Of a stretch of 64,000 nt of DNA, positions 43,441 through 53,760 are shown in pieces. The first letter of the stretch is position 1, and each line of letters starts with the position of its first letter. The notes below the pieces were generated by a model that had not been told where the DNA came from, searched no databases, and saw nothing but the letters and a program-made list of their open reading frames with translations. Made by a program: the position numbers and the translations under genes. This DNA is from Argyresthia goedartella. Its lineage: Eukaryota > Arthropoda > Insecta > Lepidoptera > Argyresthiidae. The stretch covers positions 41,068,208-41,132,207 of the forward strand of contig OX463806.1 of assembly GCA_949825045.1 (NCBI GenBank), written 5' to 3'.

Positions 43441-44846
43441 TCTTTCCTGACACATCAAGTTTGATCTGACAATAATAAATCACTATACCAGCAAAATAAG
43501 TTTATTCAAATTTTCATTAAGCGGGTATAGTATGAAACGGAATTAGCAAATGCTATAAAAATGGCAACAAATATTGGGATTGTTTACCAATATAAGTTTT
43601 GACGACCAAATTAAAATCGTTCATCAAACTTAGTGATTCCATGAACTTTCACAGATCCGTATTGGTTGTTAAAGGTCACATTCTTTCCGAATACTGTTAG
43701 GTCACAAGTTGTGACTCACAACTTTATAATATAACTTGAAGCCGAAGCGAGCACCTAGTATAGGTAAAATAGAGTGTACAATTTTGATTTTCATTTAGGC
43801 CGCCATGCAGCACACTTTTGGCAACCCCTAAATGAACTATGAAGGCCGGCGAAGCTAATTATATTCTAAACCCTGTCTCAAGGTACGGTCAAGTCACCTG
43901 CAAAGTCACGTAACTAACGGACTTGAGGCTCGCTGGTCACGTGGCTTCTCTATACAAAACTAGCGTTTCACGGCAACGCGAGAGTGAAGTCGATTTTATT
44001 GAAGACTCACATAGCCCACTGGTGTCTTCACATATGCTGATGTGAACGAGAACGAAAACGCGACGTAGGTGACAGCGGAACTTTGAAATCGATGTTCTAT
44101 TTTGTATCGACAGCAAACTCAACAGAAAAGGAAAACTGCAATGAGTAATAAAAGAAAACAATCGACGTCGACAAACTTTTGAAGTACTTTACTTTACTAA
44201 CTTCTTTAGCCGTGATTTGGAAATTGAAAAGTGGATGAGAATAAGGGTGACAAACCAATGGCTAAAACTGGCGCTTTTTATTCGGCCATCAACCAAACAA
44301 TGAAATATTTATCATAGACTATGAAAAAAAAAACATACTGCGACATGCATACCCCAAAACTTAGTGCCATTATTTTTTATACTTGACGCCGCTGGATATC
44401 TTTTTCAACTTCATTGTGGGGTTAAGGGTGACATACTATAATGACCTAGAAACAATGGTTTCAAAAAATAAGAAATACGAAAAATATAGGTTTTGAATTT
44501 TATTACCATGGTATAAGGTTCCAAATTGCGACATAAAGGGCTGAGCCTCGTTATTTCAATAGGTGAATATTTTTCTCATTTTTATCGTTATGTTATTATA
44601 ATATCAATATATTTTGAGATGATAAAATGAACTGAATCGTTCTTTCCCCCATCACTATTTCATTTTTACCAAAAACTGGCAACATTCAACGTGTCAGTTG
44701 TCTTCGTTATTTGAGCATCGTCATAAGATACACGTCGTTTCCATTCATTAGCTTTTTGACCGATAAAAATAACGTTTCGTTCGATTATTATTTGCATTTT
44801 GCACCTTGTCTACGGGCTCAAAGGGAGTTGACTCCGCGTTAGATAA
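43441..44846. other. No gene seen
   Basis: AT-rich throughout. No repeats shared with the rest of the window were recognised. Confidence 0.5.
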
Positions 44847-44937
44847 TATTAGGTCCTTACATATGAAATTGGCGTTTTGCATGGGAGGAACATAAAGTCG
44901 TTTTTTTTTTAAATATTATAATTTTTTTTAATCAAAG

Positions 44938-45919
44938 TATGTACCATTGCTATCTATACACTTTTTCCATCTCATAGGTAGTTCTTCGATCCCTTTACTA
45001 AAAAAAACATTAGGACGGGAATCAATAAAATCTTTGAAGGCGTTTGGTGTGCCCCATCGGAGTTGAATTTTTTCCCTTTCAAGAAGTTATCCAAATTTCG
45101 AAAAAAATGGTAATCTGTTGGAGCAAGGTGGATGTCTTAGACATTCCAATTGAAGCTCCTCTAATATGGTAGCCGTATGTTGTGCAGTGTGTGGTCTAGC
45201 GTTATCATGAAGCAGCAGTGGCCTAGAGCAATTGACCAGCCTCGGTTGTTTAGCAGCTAGCTTTTCCATCATGATTTGCAGTTGCTGACAATTGACATCT
45301 GCCGTAATCGTCTGGCCAGATTTAAGAAAGCTGTAGTGAACGACACCAGCACAAGTCCACCAAACGCTCACAAGTAACTTTTTTGGAGTCAATTTTCGCT
45401 TGGGGCATGGTTTGTCTGGTTCGGCAGGGTTCAGCCATTGCGATGAGCGCTTTCGATTATCGTACAGGATCCACTTTTCATCACAGGTAATGATTCGATT
45501 TAAAATCCTTTCATTATTGTGCCGGGTGAGTAATGCAACGCAGCTGTCAACGCGCGTTTGTTGATTTGCTTCACTCAGTTCGTGAGGTACCCACCTTTCA
45601 AGCTTTTTCACCTTCCCAATTTGCTTCAAGTGGATTTAAACAGTTTTACACTAACACCGCAGCCTGCAGCTAACTTGGATGTGGTTTGCAATGGATCCAC
45701 TTCCACAATAGCCTTCAATTCTTCATTATCAACTTTGGTCTCCGGCCGTCCACGGGGCTTGTTCTGCAGGTCGAAATTTCCAGAACGAAAACGTTGGAAC
45801 CAAAAACGCACTGTGTTTTCTATTGCGGCACCGTCGCCATACACATCATTAATCCTTCGAGCCGTTTCTGCAGCACTGGTGCCATACTCGTAAATAACGC
45901 GATATTTCAAGTTTTCCAT
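44938..45919 (-). pseudogene. mariner transposase, disrupted (copy 2)
   Basis: It starts MENLKYRVIYEYGTSAAETA; a 12-base gap removes four residues present in copy 1. A one-base loss near 45640 shifts the frame in the DNA-binding region. WVPHEL is intact here (it is damaged in copy 1). The catalytic Asps in TCDEKWILYDN and HDNARPHT are present. The frame is lost at HPPCSNRL just before the third Asp (TDYHFF), at the same place and in the same way as copy 1. The end, GTYFD plus stop, is at 44938. Confidence 0.94.
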
Positions 45920-46008
45920 TTTATAAGCTGAGTGACGCAAGAAAAAAAACAATTGAGGAAAAAACAAATTAAGTATAATTTTAGAAACACAAATACATGA
46001 GTAAATAG

Positions 46009-47092
46009 TCAAATAATTCAAGCAATGATTATGTGTACACGGCACTCAATTAACACAATACAAAATATCCCCGTCGACCCTGTGATGTATGAGGGTACGA
46101 TAATCACTTACAGCGAGAAAGCTAAGAATCTTGGGGTTATATTTGATAACTTGCTGTCCTGGTCGCCCCATGTGTGTGAGGTCAGCAGACGAGTCTTTGC
46201 GTCATTTTACTCCCTACGGAGATTGCAGTACTTCCTGCCGCGGCAGACCAAAATCACCCTTGTTCAGTCCCTTCTACTACCTTTAATAGACTACGCGGAT
46301 GCTTGTTGGGTCAGTGCGAACGAAGAACAACTGAATAAACTTGAGCGACTTCAAAACCTTGGGATTCGGTTTGTCTACGGGCTGCGCAAGTACGACCATG
46401 TCTCTCAGTATCGCAAGGAGCTGGGATGGCTTCCGATCCGTCTTCGCCGTGATATGCACATTCTCTCTTATCTATTCAATATTTTGCGAAATCTCCGCTA
46501 CCCCACATATCTTCGAGAACGTTTTGAGTTTCTTTTCCCCAGGGATAGTAATCGGAGATCCCACACGGTGTCTCTCCTGTCAACTCCTCGGCATAACACT
46601 GCCGCCTACAAACACTATTTTAGGTTAAGGGCAATCCGACTGTGGAACGCACTTCCCTGCTCTATTAGGGATAGTCCCTCAATTTTCACTTTTAAGAAAA
46701 GATTGAAAGCGTATTTCCTTTCTCTTCCGTAATCGGTATCATATTTATGTAAGTATATGTATGATATTTTGTAGTTTATATATGTGCAATGTGCATGCTA
46801 TCTAGTCACTAGAATACACTAGATTCTAGTATATTTTATATAGTTGAGATATATATTTTTTTTATTGGGTATATTTTATTTATATTTTAAAAGTAATTTT
46901 CGTACGTATTTATACAGTTTTATTGCGCACTAGGACTGTACTTTTTCGTAAACACTCCTGTCTTGACTAGGTTTGCTGGAAGAAATCTCTTTTTAGAAAT
47001 AAGCTCGCCTTTGCCTATAAAATTTATTGTAACTGTCTGTTTATCTATGTTTTCTGTGTAATAAATAAAGAATATGAGAATATGAGAAATAG
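46009..47092 (+). mobile_element. Family A fragment inserted in mariner copy 2
   Basis: A plus-strand, 5'-truncated family A copy is flanked by AAATAG on both sides (46003-46008 and 47087-47092), a 6-base duplication like that of the 14697-17702 copy. It contains the RT C-terminal domain, the 3' region (GGTTTGCTGGAAGAAATCTC) and a tail AATAAAGAATATGAGAATAT. It interrupts the 5' leader of the mariner. Confidence 0.93.
46035..46732 (+). pseudogene. Family A RT C-terminal domain
   Basis: The frame is open for about 230 codons: KAKNLGVIFDNLLSWSPHVC, RLQYFLPRQTKITLVQSLLL, PLIDYADACWVSANEEQLNK, LGIRFVYGLRKYDHVSQYRK, LWNALPCSIRDSPSIF, then the end LKAYFLSLP. The palm with the ADD motif is missing because of 5' truncation. 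Sequence is clearly related to the RT at 15029-16918. No function expected. Confidence 0.92.
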
Positions 47093-47192
47093 CTGTATAA
47101 AGAATTTGGAATTCCTAACCATAGAGGAGATATTTGAGATCAAAGTGGCCAGTACGGCGAAACGCCAATTTCATATGTAGGACCTAATATTA

Positions 47193-47335
47193 GTTAGTTA
47201 GGCAATGTCCAGCCTGATATTTACATAGCATGTGAAACCCATGTAAATATTTTTCAATTATAGGGTACACATTTCATTCATGTTTCTTTAATATTTTCAG
47301 TTGAAACAATCAATCGCTTTTATCTACGCATTCTG
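47193..47335. other. Spacer, no feature
   Basis: AT-rich spacer between mariner copy 2 and the tandem array. Confidence 0.4.
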
Positions 47336-47732
47336 CGCCTCCCGTGCATCATGGGTAGGTGATTACGTTACAGATAAAGTAATCACCTACCCATGATGCA
47401 GATGATGTCCTGGTCTTAGTTCAGCAAATGCAGGACATCATCATTTAGTCATTCTGAGCCTCCCATGCATCGTGGGTAGGTGATTACATTATCTACATTT
47501 GCTGAATCAAGACCAGGATATCATCATCTAGTCATTCTGAACCTATCATGCATCATGGGTAGGAGATCACACTATCTACATTTGCTGAACCAAGACCAGG
47601 ACAAAATCATCTAGTCATTCTGAACCTATCATGCATCATGGGTAGGAGATCACACTATCTACATTTGCTGAACCAAGACCAGGACATAATCATCTAGTCA
47701 TTCTGAGCCTATCATGCATCATGGGTAGGTGA
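47336..47732. repeat. 83-base tandem array with one inverted unit
   Basis: Units of 83 bases starting GCATCATGGGTAGG at 47550, 47633 and 47716 (spacing exactly 83) contain CTATCTACATTTGCTGAACC and AAGACCAGGACATCATCATC. Near 47379-47440 one unit is inverted, producing a palindrome (47345-47366 against 47379-47400, 22-base arms, 12-base spacer). The array resumes at 49324-49408 beyond a retroelement insert. Confidence 0.92.
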
Positions 47733-49323
47733 AACTGGCTAAAGGAATATATAATGTCTATTAACATAAAAAAATACAAAATTGTCAGTTGTTACAATAG
47801 AAAGACTTCTGATAGAGGTGGTTCTTTAATCTTATTAAAGAATAATATTCTTGCGCTTACTGTTAAAAAACAAATAGAGGTATCCTATGTTGAGTTAGTA
47901 GGCTATATTATTACTTGTGTCTACAGACCCCCAAGGGATGAAAAAGGCCATAGAAATTTCGAAATATTTGAGAGAGTCATGGAGAAAGCCCTTGCTAAAC
48001 TTTGTAATTGTAAAATCCAATTAACTGCTTACCTCTGATCACAGCAGTCAAACAGTTTCATTTGCAATTGCTAGTAAGGTTAAGACTGATCTATCATTTT
48101 TCAGGCCTATTACATGCAGGACTAGAGACGTATACGAATAACTTAGATATAAATTTGCCAGTACCGGATTTTGATCAACAGAACCCAAACAAAATCTACG
48201 CAGACTTCTTCTACATTATTCAAACTGAATTCAATAAAGTTTTTTAATTAAAAAAAGTTAGTGATTACAACGGTAAATCTACACAGCACTGAAACATTAT
48301 CGTGATCATACAGTGCTGTGTGTTATAGCTCCACACTTGGCTTATATATTCAATAAATGTATTGACGATGGAGCTTTCCCAGACCTCATGGAACACAATA
48401 AACGGAGACCTCTGTTGAAGTCGGGAGATAAGGGTAATCATTCAAATTTCAGACCAATATCTGTTCCAGCACTAAGTAAAATATTTGAAAAGATTAAACT
48501 CAGTCAAATGCTCTCAAAGTTCAACCGTATAAAACAACTCCACGCCAAACAATACGGTTTGACTAGGGGTGAATCGACTACGGATGCAAGTATTACCTTT
48601 ATATCTCAAATTTATTCTGCAGAGTTTTTTGCAATCTGTTGAAGGCATTTGATTGTGTTGAGCATAATACGCTATTAATGAAATTAAATCATTACGGAGT
48701 TAGAAATAAAGCGTTGGATCTACTAAACTCATACCTAAGCAATAGAATCCAAAAGGCAGAAGTTAACGGCGTTAAATCTGATGGATCAGGTGTGAAAATT
48801 GGCGTTCCACATGGTTCCATAAAAGGCCCTTTCTTATTCCTGGTATATATTAATGATCTGCCTTTCATGGTGGAGAAATTGACTGACATAGTGTTGTTTG
48901 CTGATGATAAGTATAAGATGATGATAATAAGCACTATGTCTTTTGTCTTTCAATTTTGAAGAGCATTGAAGTCAATGGTCTTCAAAGTTGAAAGACAAAA
49001 AGAAGATTTTGATGATGTTATTGGTGTATTGAAAACCTTGAATTGGTTCACAGTTAATAATTTATTGTTAAACGCTGGTAAAACCAAGTGTATCAAATTC
49101 TCACCTCCAATTCTCAGGCAAGTTGAGACCAGTTTAGTCTTAGACAACAACACGTTAGAATTAGTATTGATTCGAAGTTTCGTGGAATAGCCATTGAAAG
49201 TACATTGCAGTGGGGACCCCACATAGATAAATTAGCTGGTAAATTAAGTTTTGTAGCTTACGCTGTTCGGAACATGTAAATATCTACAACAATAAAGAAA
49301 TTTGACCTTGACTTTGACTTTGG
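47733..49323 (+). mobile_element. Family B copy inserted in the tandem array
   Basis: A plus-strand copy, 5' truncated within the endonuclease, ends GTAAATATCTACAACAATAA then AGAAATTTGACCTTGACTTTG. Array sequence lies on both sides, so it inserted into the array. Several internal deletions make it much shorter than the 13061-21320 copy. Near 48910-48980 the phrase CTTTTTGTCTTTC/AAAGACAAAAAG is locally inverted. Confidence 0.88.
47735..49200 (+). pseudogene. Family B endonuclease-RT, deleted copy
   Basis: Readable parts are YKIVSCYNRKTSDRGGSLIL, VYRPPRDEKGHRNFEIFERV, LPVPDFDQQNPNKIYADFFY, PHLAYIFNKCIDDGAFPDLM, SNFRPISVPALSKIFEKIKL, KQYGLTRGESTTDASITFIS, FDCVEHNTLLMKLNHYGVRN, GPFLFLVYINDLPFMVEKLT then VLFADD, and WFTVNNLLLNAGKTK. 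They supply RT motifs (FRPIS, AFDC, FADD) lost from the other copies. Deletions after the endonuclease and around 48290, and frameshifts at 48642 and 48925, make it inactive. Confidence 0.88.
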
Positions 49324-49408
49324 AGATTATTATCTACATTTGCTGAACCAAGTCCAGGACATCCCCTTCTAGCCATCCTGAGCCTCCCATGCATCATGGT
49401 TAGGTGAT
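49324..49408. repeat. 83-base tandem array, right remnant
   Basis: TATCTACATTTGCTGAACCA, AGTCCAGGACATCCCCTTCT and CCTCCCATGCATCATGGTTA continue the array interrupted at 47732. Confidence 0.85.
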
Positions 49409-50060
49409 AAAAAAATAAATATCAAGATAGTAGTAGTATCTGATATAATTATAGATTCGAACTAGCTAATTCATTAGAACTAACATATTTAGACTGTTTT
49501 CTATATTTATAAAATGCCAAAGACCAAAGTAGCGTGCAGCAGCAGTATCACCGTCAACTATCGTCCAGAGCGCGAACTACACTGTAACAGTCTTATGTAA
49601 ACAAAATATGCAACTAATATATTTTATGTTTGTAGACCTGTTTAAGCAAAATCCTCTTTAAACCTTAGTGAGCGTTTTATGGTTTAGTCATTTATACAAG
49701 TACAGCGAGTCAATTTTAACTAAAATACTTTTGTAAAAGTTCGTTCATTATTTTAGGGTCTGTAGATGTCGGCTGAAAGCCGCGAATCATCAAAAGCCGT
49801 AATCATCAAAAAAGCTCTGTGGATGTGTCAACATTCACTCTGTGTTCCAACAATAAATAAAACAACCAATATAAATTCATACATTGTGACAACTGACTTT
49901 TGTTTGCTTTTGGCATCTGGCTTATCGCACAGTTAAATATATGAAAGGGCAAGGTTTATAACGAAACTAAAATACAGATTTTATTTCAAATATCACAATT
50001 TTATGAGAACGGTTTGTAAGACTGTTTTAACTCTATATTATGAATGTATAAGATAAATTG
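49409..50060. other. No gene seen
   Basis: AT-rich; no repeats or coding recognised. Confidence 0.45.
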
Positions 50061-50340
50061 AATATTTATAAATAACACTGTGAATGTCTGCGAATGTGGA
50101 GCTCCGGCAGTTCATGGCGTGGTCCGCGCAGCGATTCGCGCGAACTTGGAGGGGCCTTTTGTCGCGAGACATAAAACCGAAAGACGCCAAACGGGAACGC
50201 GGCGCGAATATACGACGCGAGAGACACGAAGAATACTCGAGTGGGTGGGATCCACATTCACGTTTCGCGGGTTTCGGAGTTTGTTTCCTCACTACACTCT
50301 CGCGCGAATCGCGGTTAGTTTCTAACCGAGAGAGCTAAAA
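50061..50340. other. CpG-rich patch
   Basis: A sharply bounded CpG-rich stretch (GCGATTCGCGCGAACTTGG, CGGGAACGCGGCGCGAATAT) is open in several frames on both strands, as expected of its composition. It could be the 5' region of a gene, but no start, splice or protein signal is convincing. Confidence 0.3.
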
Positions 50341-50404
50341 ATTTAAAAGTTTTAGGTAGGTACTATTTCCTTGTGTAGACGTTAAGTTTCTCACTGCTAG
50401 ACAA

Positions 50405-50600
50405 ATGCCTCCCCATGTTGCAACCACAATTCTCTATCCTCGGCTGCGTCCGTCCACCCAGCCAGTGACAATGTTCGCCCATCTGTCTGGGTGCATGCGA
50501 CAGACATGGCCGGCCCAGTTCCACTTCAGCTTGCTGGCGGTCTGCACACCTACGTCAGCAATGCCAGTCATGGAGCGCATTGCTGTGTTCCTGAAGTGAC
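50405..50600 (-). pseudogene. RTE-like LINE C-terminal fragment
   Basis: The minus strand reads MRSMTGIADVGVQTASKLKW, then NWAGHVCRMHPDRWANIVTG and WVDGRSRG before a stop. KWxWAGHVxRMxxxRW is the conserved end of RTE-type LINE polymerases. Only about 55 codons survive, and neither RT nor endonuclease is present. Confidence 0.7.
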
Positions 50601-50934
50601 CCGTCCTTCAAACATTTAAAATATTTAAAATATCTAAAATATTAATTTGGACTCCTGGAGTTTGATGTCAGTGACCTATACCTGGGCACCGTAGGTTAGG
50701 ATTAGGACGAGTTTACTTTTTAAAGGTAGATAAAAAAAGTCCGCGAAGGCTATTCTTCATCAGTTCCTTCATGGGCCAGAAGCTCTCCCTCTTCTCTTTC
50801 CATTTTCCTTCTATTTCCATGTCTTGCCTTTTTCGAAGGAAAAGGTTTACTTTATGTAGACATTACCTAAAGTAAAGAATCAATCATCACGATTATTAAA
50901 GAAGAAACATCTTTTGAGATTTCATAATTTCTTT
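50601..50934. other. No gene seen
   Basis: AT-rich. CTTTTCCTTCGAAAAAGGCAAGACATGG-type sequence near 50820-50850 is not assignable. Confidence 0.4.
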
Positions 50935-51420
50935 ATTGCACACAAATACTAACCTATAAAAAGGCCTACCTATGCCTAACTGCGCATTCGAGTCGCGCAC
51001 CCAGGGATATCCACAAATCGCTTTTTTTGTGAAGGTGGGTACTACAAATTTACGGTTAACAGATATTTTCCTTTACTTGTGGACCTTGCTTCGCGCTAAA
51101 TTTCATGACTCTAGGTCAACTTGAATTACCGTGTAGGTTTTGATTTTAACAAAATTGTGATATATATATTTTGATTGCGTGACCTTTAAGTTTGATTTTT
51201 TTACAACTTTAACCGACCACAGACTTGAGTAATCGATATTAATTTCAACTTGATATCATTACGCATTCCTGAGAAAAAGGGTCTTGATAGATGAACAGTC
51301 GGACAGTCCGACGGACAACCCTAAAAACAAGATATACCTACATAAGAAAATTCATAAAAATTGAAAAAAAAGGCGAGCTTATCTCTAGTAAGAGATCTCT
51401 TCCAGCAAACCAAGTCAGGA
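50935..51420 (-). mobile_element. Family A 3' region, interrupted
   Basis: The 3' end (TTTCTTTATTGCACACAAAT, 50929-50982) and an inner 3' region piece (AAGGCGAGCTTATCTCTAGT, ATCTCTTCCAGCAAACCAAG, 51358-51412) are separated by about 375 unrelated bases. Other family A copies have these pieces within about 60 bases. The intervening part ends CGGACAACCCTAAAAACA, reminiscent of the SINE-like family's end. Confidence 0.6.
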
Positions 51421-52247
51421 TTAGAAAGTTTGATCGCTGATAAAGGTTGATAGGTGAACAACAATAATTATAATTTATCTCACGGGTACCCAACCGTGGG
51501 GGCGCGGAGTGATCCAGAAAGGGATGCGAAGGGCAGCTCCAGAACTCGAATTATTAAAATTAACAAATTTACATCAAGGGAACGGATATTTTTATTTGAA
51601 ATTCCTGGGCCGCTTGGCGCCGGCCCACATTACTGGCCTTATCAGGTGTAAGTTAATCAAATTAATAACCATGTGAATTTCCAGCGGGGCGTTTTCCATA
51701 ACAGTGACTCGATTGTGTATCTTTGACAAATCCCGATTCCTTTAAAATACAAATTAAAATCGCTTGAGATGTCAGCTCGTGTGAAATAATGGCGTTCAGA
51801 ATGGTCAATGTCAATTACAAGTTGGTGAACAGCTTTAAAAACATATATACGAAAGCTATCGGCATTGATTTCACAGTTACATATTAGAGCCACAGATCTT
51901 ATTGGTTGCTCATTACTCGACTTTGAAAGCCATGTGACGTTTCAGGGATGGCTTGGGCCCCCCTCACAATAGTTATCTTAATAACCATGTGAAATTTCGA
52001 CTTATCGAGCAAATGACAATGACACACATAATTACGAATATTTTTATAAATTATAATAACTAAGTTTATATTTAGCCTTTCTCCATTTATTCTCTATGCC
52101 CAGATCCTGCCCCAAACAAGGACTGTGTGTCGTGGCAACCAGATGCGGACACGACACGCCAATGTTCTAACATCCAAAGCCCACATTACAAAAATCGGGA
52201 TTCGAACCCAATTGAAATTGGTTGAAAGGTGTTAGTGTATGTCTTAC
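51421..52247. other. No gene seen
   Basis: Mixed sequence. A short plus frame (51454-51651) reads SHGYPTVGARSDPERDAKGS... and is not recognised. GGGATTCGAACCC at 52197-52209 resembles a tRNA T-loop/B box, but no tRNA fold or A box surrounds it. The last part is probably intron downstream of the exon that follows. Confidence 0.4.
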
Positions 52248-52414
52248 CCGAGAGCCTCCTGCCGTTTCTCAATATCGGGTATGTAGGGCGACTCAGACGC
52301 CAGCAGCTTCTTAGCCAGTTCCTCGCACTGGTTGAACCGTTCAGCCCCGCTCTTCACTCGGTGGCGGAGCTCTTCGAACTTTGCTCTCCATTTAATTGTT
52401 ACAAGTGACATGAA
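52248..52414 (-). CDS. Internal exon of a spectrin-repeat protein (probable host gene)
   Basis: On the minus strand 55 codons read KWRAKFEELRHRVKSGAERF, NQCEELAKKLLASESPYIPD and IEKRQEALG. The Trp at the start, the amphipathic helix, the LAxxLLAxxxP...I...RxxAL pattern and the length of about half a repeat are typical of the three-helix spectrin repeat (spectrins, karst, spectraplakins). The exon ends CTCGG before the donor GTAAGAC (52247-52241), leaving two bases of a split codon. The acceptor is less certain: AAATAG at 52420-52415 is used here, but a start nearer 52400 is possible. There are no stops or frameshifts. Such proteins cross-link the membrane skeleton. Confidence 0.6.
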
Positions 52415-52916
52415 CTATTTGCACAAAATGAAGTTGTTTAAGTTGACTTGGTTACGCGTGCAGGGGTGACGGGGGAGGGTAAGAGGCAGGAGGGAGGGAT
52501 TGGAGACAAAATACAGAACCTGTTCTGACTACACCCTTTTCGCTGTATTTTGCATGCGCCTCCGCATTGCAAGTTGTTAGTTTTTCCAAAACAAATAAAT
52601 ATATTTTGCTCTAAAATTTTTGTTTTATCATATATAAAAATATATTTTCATAGATTTGACCCGGTACTTAGAAGTTATTTCCAAACCGCTGAATAATACT
52701 GGTTTCAGAACCTTTGTGATAATTTAATTAAATCGATATTTTTCCGATTCCCGAAGTAACTATCACCGGAAAATCCGTTCAAATAACTCTATAACAATCC
52801 ACGAGGAACTAACAATGCAAATATAAATTAAACTTCAAGTAGTTACGATAAGAGATGTTCTTAACCCAAACCCCCGACCCAAAACGGGTTTACCCGCACA
52901 TGTGCGGTTAAATTCT
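52415..52916. other. Probable intron sequence, no other feature
   Basis: AT-rich with a GGGTGACGGGGGAGGGTAAG patch at 52463-52482. No further spectrin-like exon was found on the minus strand in this stretch. Confidence 0.4.
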
Positions 52917-53023
52917 TCTCCCACAGTGGTCCAATGTAGAGAAGAGGCAAAAAATTACGTTTGCTAAGTATATGTAAATATCTACAGTAATAAAGTACTT
53001 TGACTATTTGACTGTTTGACTAT
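52917..53023 (+). mobile_element. Family B 3' end fragment
   Basis: TCTCCCACAGTGGTCCAATG, TAGAGAAGAGGCAAAAAATT and AAATATCTACAGTAATAAAG then TACTTTGACTATTTGACTG match the 3' end of family B (inverse of 13061-13165). Only about 105 bases remain, with a TTTGACT-type tail. Confidence 0.88.
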
Positions 53024-53544
53024 AAATGTGCACAATTGTTATTTAACCAACCTTATAGATACCGGCCTTACATCTCTACTTTCCCTGATATTCACCTTGT
53101 GGGTGAGGGAGAGCGAGCATATACATGATTTATGAGTGCAGTGAGAAGATAATCATAGTATAGGTAATGTTGGACTTGGCCCAATACTCGAATTGCCACC
53201 TTAGCCCTTACTCTCTCTGACAAAATGGCCCTTCTCACTAACAAATTAATATTAGTTTTCAACTTCACATACAAATGGGCGAGGTATTTAAGCACAGCGT
53301 TTAAGGGGGCACATTGTGAAAAGGGTTAGAATCATAGAGCTTTCTGTCCCATATTTTCACTGAAAATTATTTCAACATATAATTGCCCATTCAAAACGCC
53401 CAATGTGTCCAGACTAGAAGACTGGTCAGGAAGCCGCCGCGTTTAGAAACCGTGCGATTTGGCAATGTCAAAAAAGGCCCTCTCACTCGGCCCAGTTGAG
53501 CGCAGGCCAACTTTCACGCGGGGCCCGGCAGGCCCCCACTCGTG
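53024..53544. other. No gene seen
   Basis: AT-rich to 53440, then a GC-rich patch (GGCCCAGTTGAGCGCAGGCC, GCGGGGCCCGGCAGGCCCCC) before the SINE-like head. No coding. Confidence 0.4.
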
Positions 53545-53610
53545 AAAAAACCGGCCAAGTGCGAGTATGTCTCGCGCACCGCGGGTTCAGTATGAAGACA
53601 GGAGGAGCCA
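53545..53610 (+). mobile_element. SINE-like unit, head fragment
   Basis: AAAACCGGCCAAGTGCGAGT, ATGTCTCGCGCACCGCGGGT and TCAGTATGAAGACAGGAGG. The first part matches the family head; the sequence beyond does not, so the copy is either 3' deleted or belongs to a related family with the same head. Confidence 0.65.
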
Positions 53611-53760
53611 TTTCCCAAATCTCGAAAAAATGTATGAAGATATCCTGTTCCTTCAATGTGTATCTCTGAAAACATCACTTATGTCATCTTATGTCAATAC
53701 GCAAAAAAACGACTAAATAGATGTTTTTCACCTAAAATGTACTATTTCATGGGATCTAAT
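53611..53760. other. Short unclassified stretch
   Basis: AT-rich, no feature recognised; possibly the body of the element headed by 53545-53610. Confidence 0.35.

Larger units (their letters stand above)
44849..47187 (-). mobile_element. mariner transposon, copy 2, with nested insert
   Basis: Terminal repeats TTAGGTCCTTACATATGAAA at 44849 and its inverse ending at 47187, each next to TA (44847-44848, 47188-47189). The span is 2339 bases. Subtracting the 1084-base insert (46009-47092) leaves 1255, exactly the length of copy 1. The two copies differ by balanced 12-base gaps and point changes. The transposase lies on the minus strand. Confidence 0.95.

Noticed and set aside
52197..52209. GGGATTCGAACCC as part of a tRNA gene
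   Set aside because: Only the T-loop/B-box-like part is present; there is no acceptor stem, D arm or anticodon arm around it on either strand.
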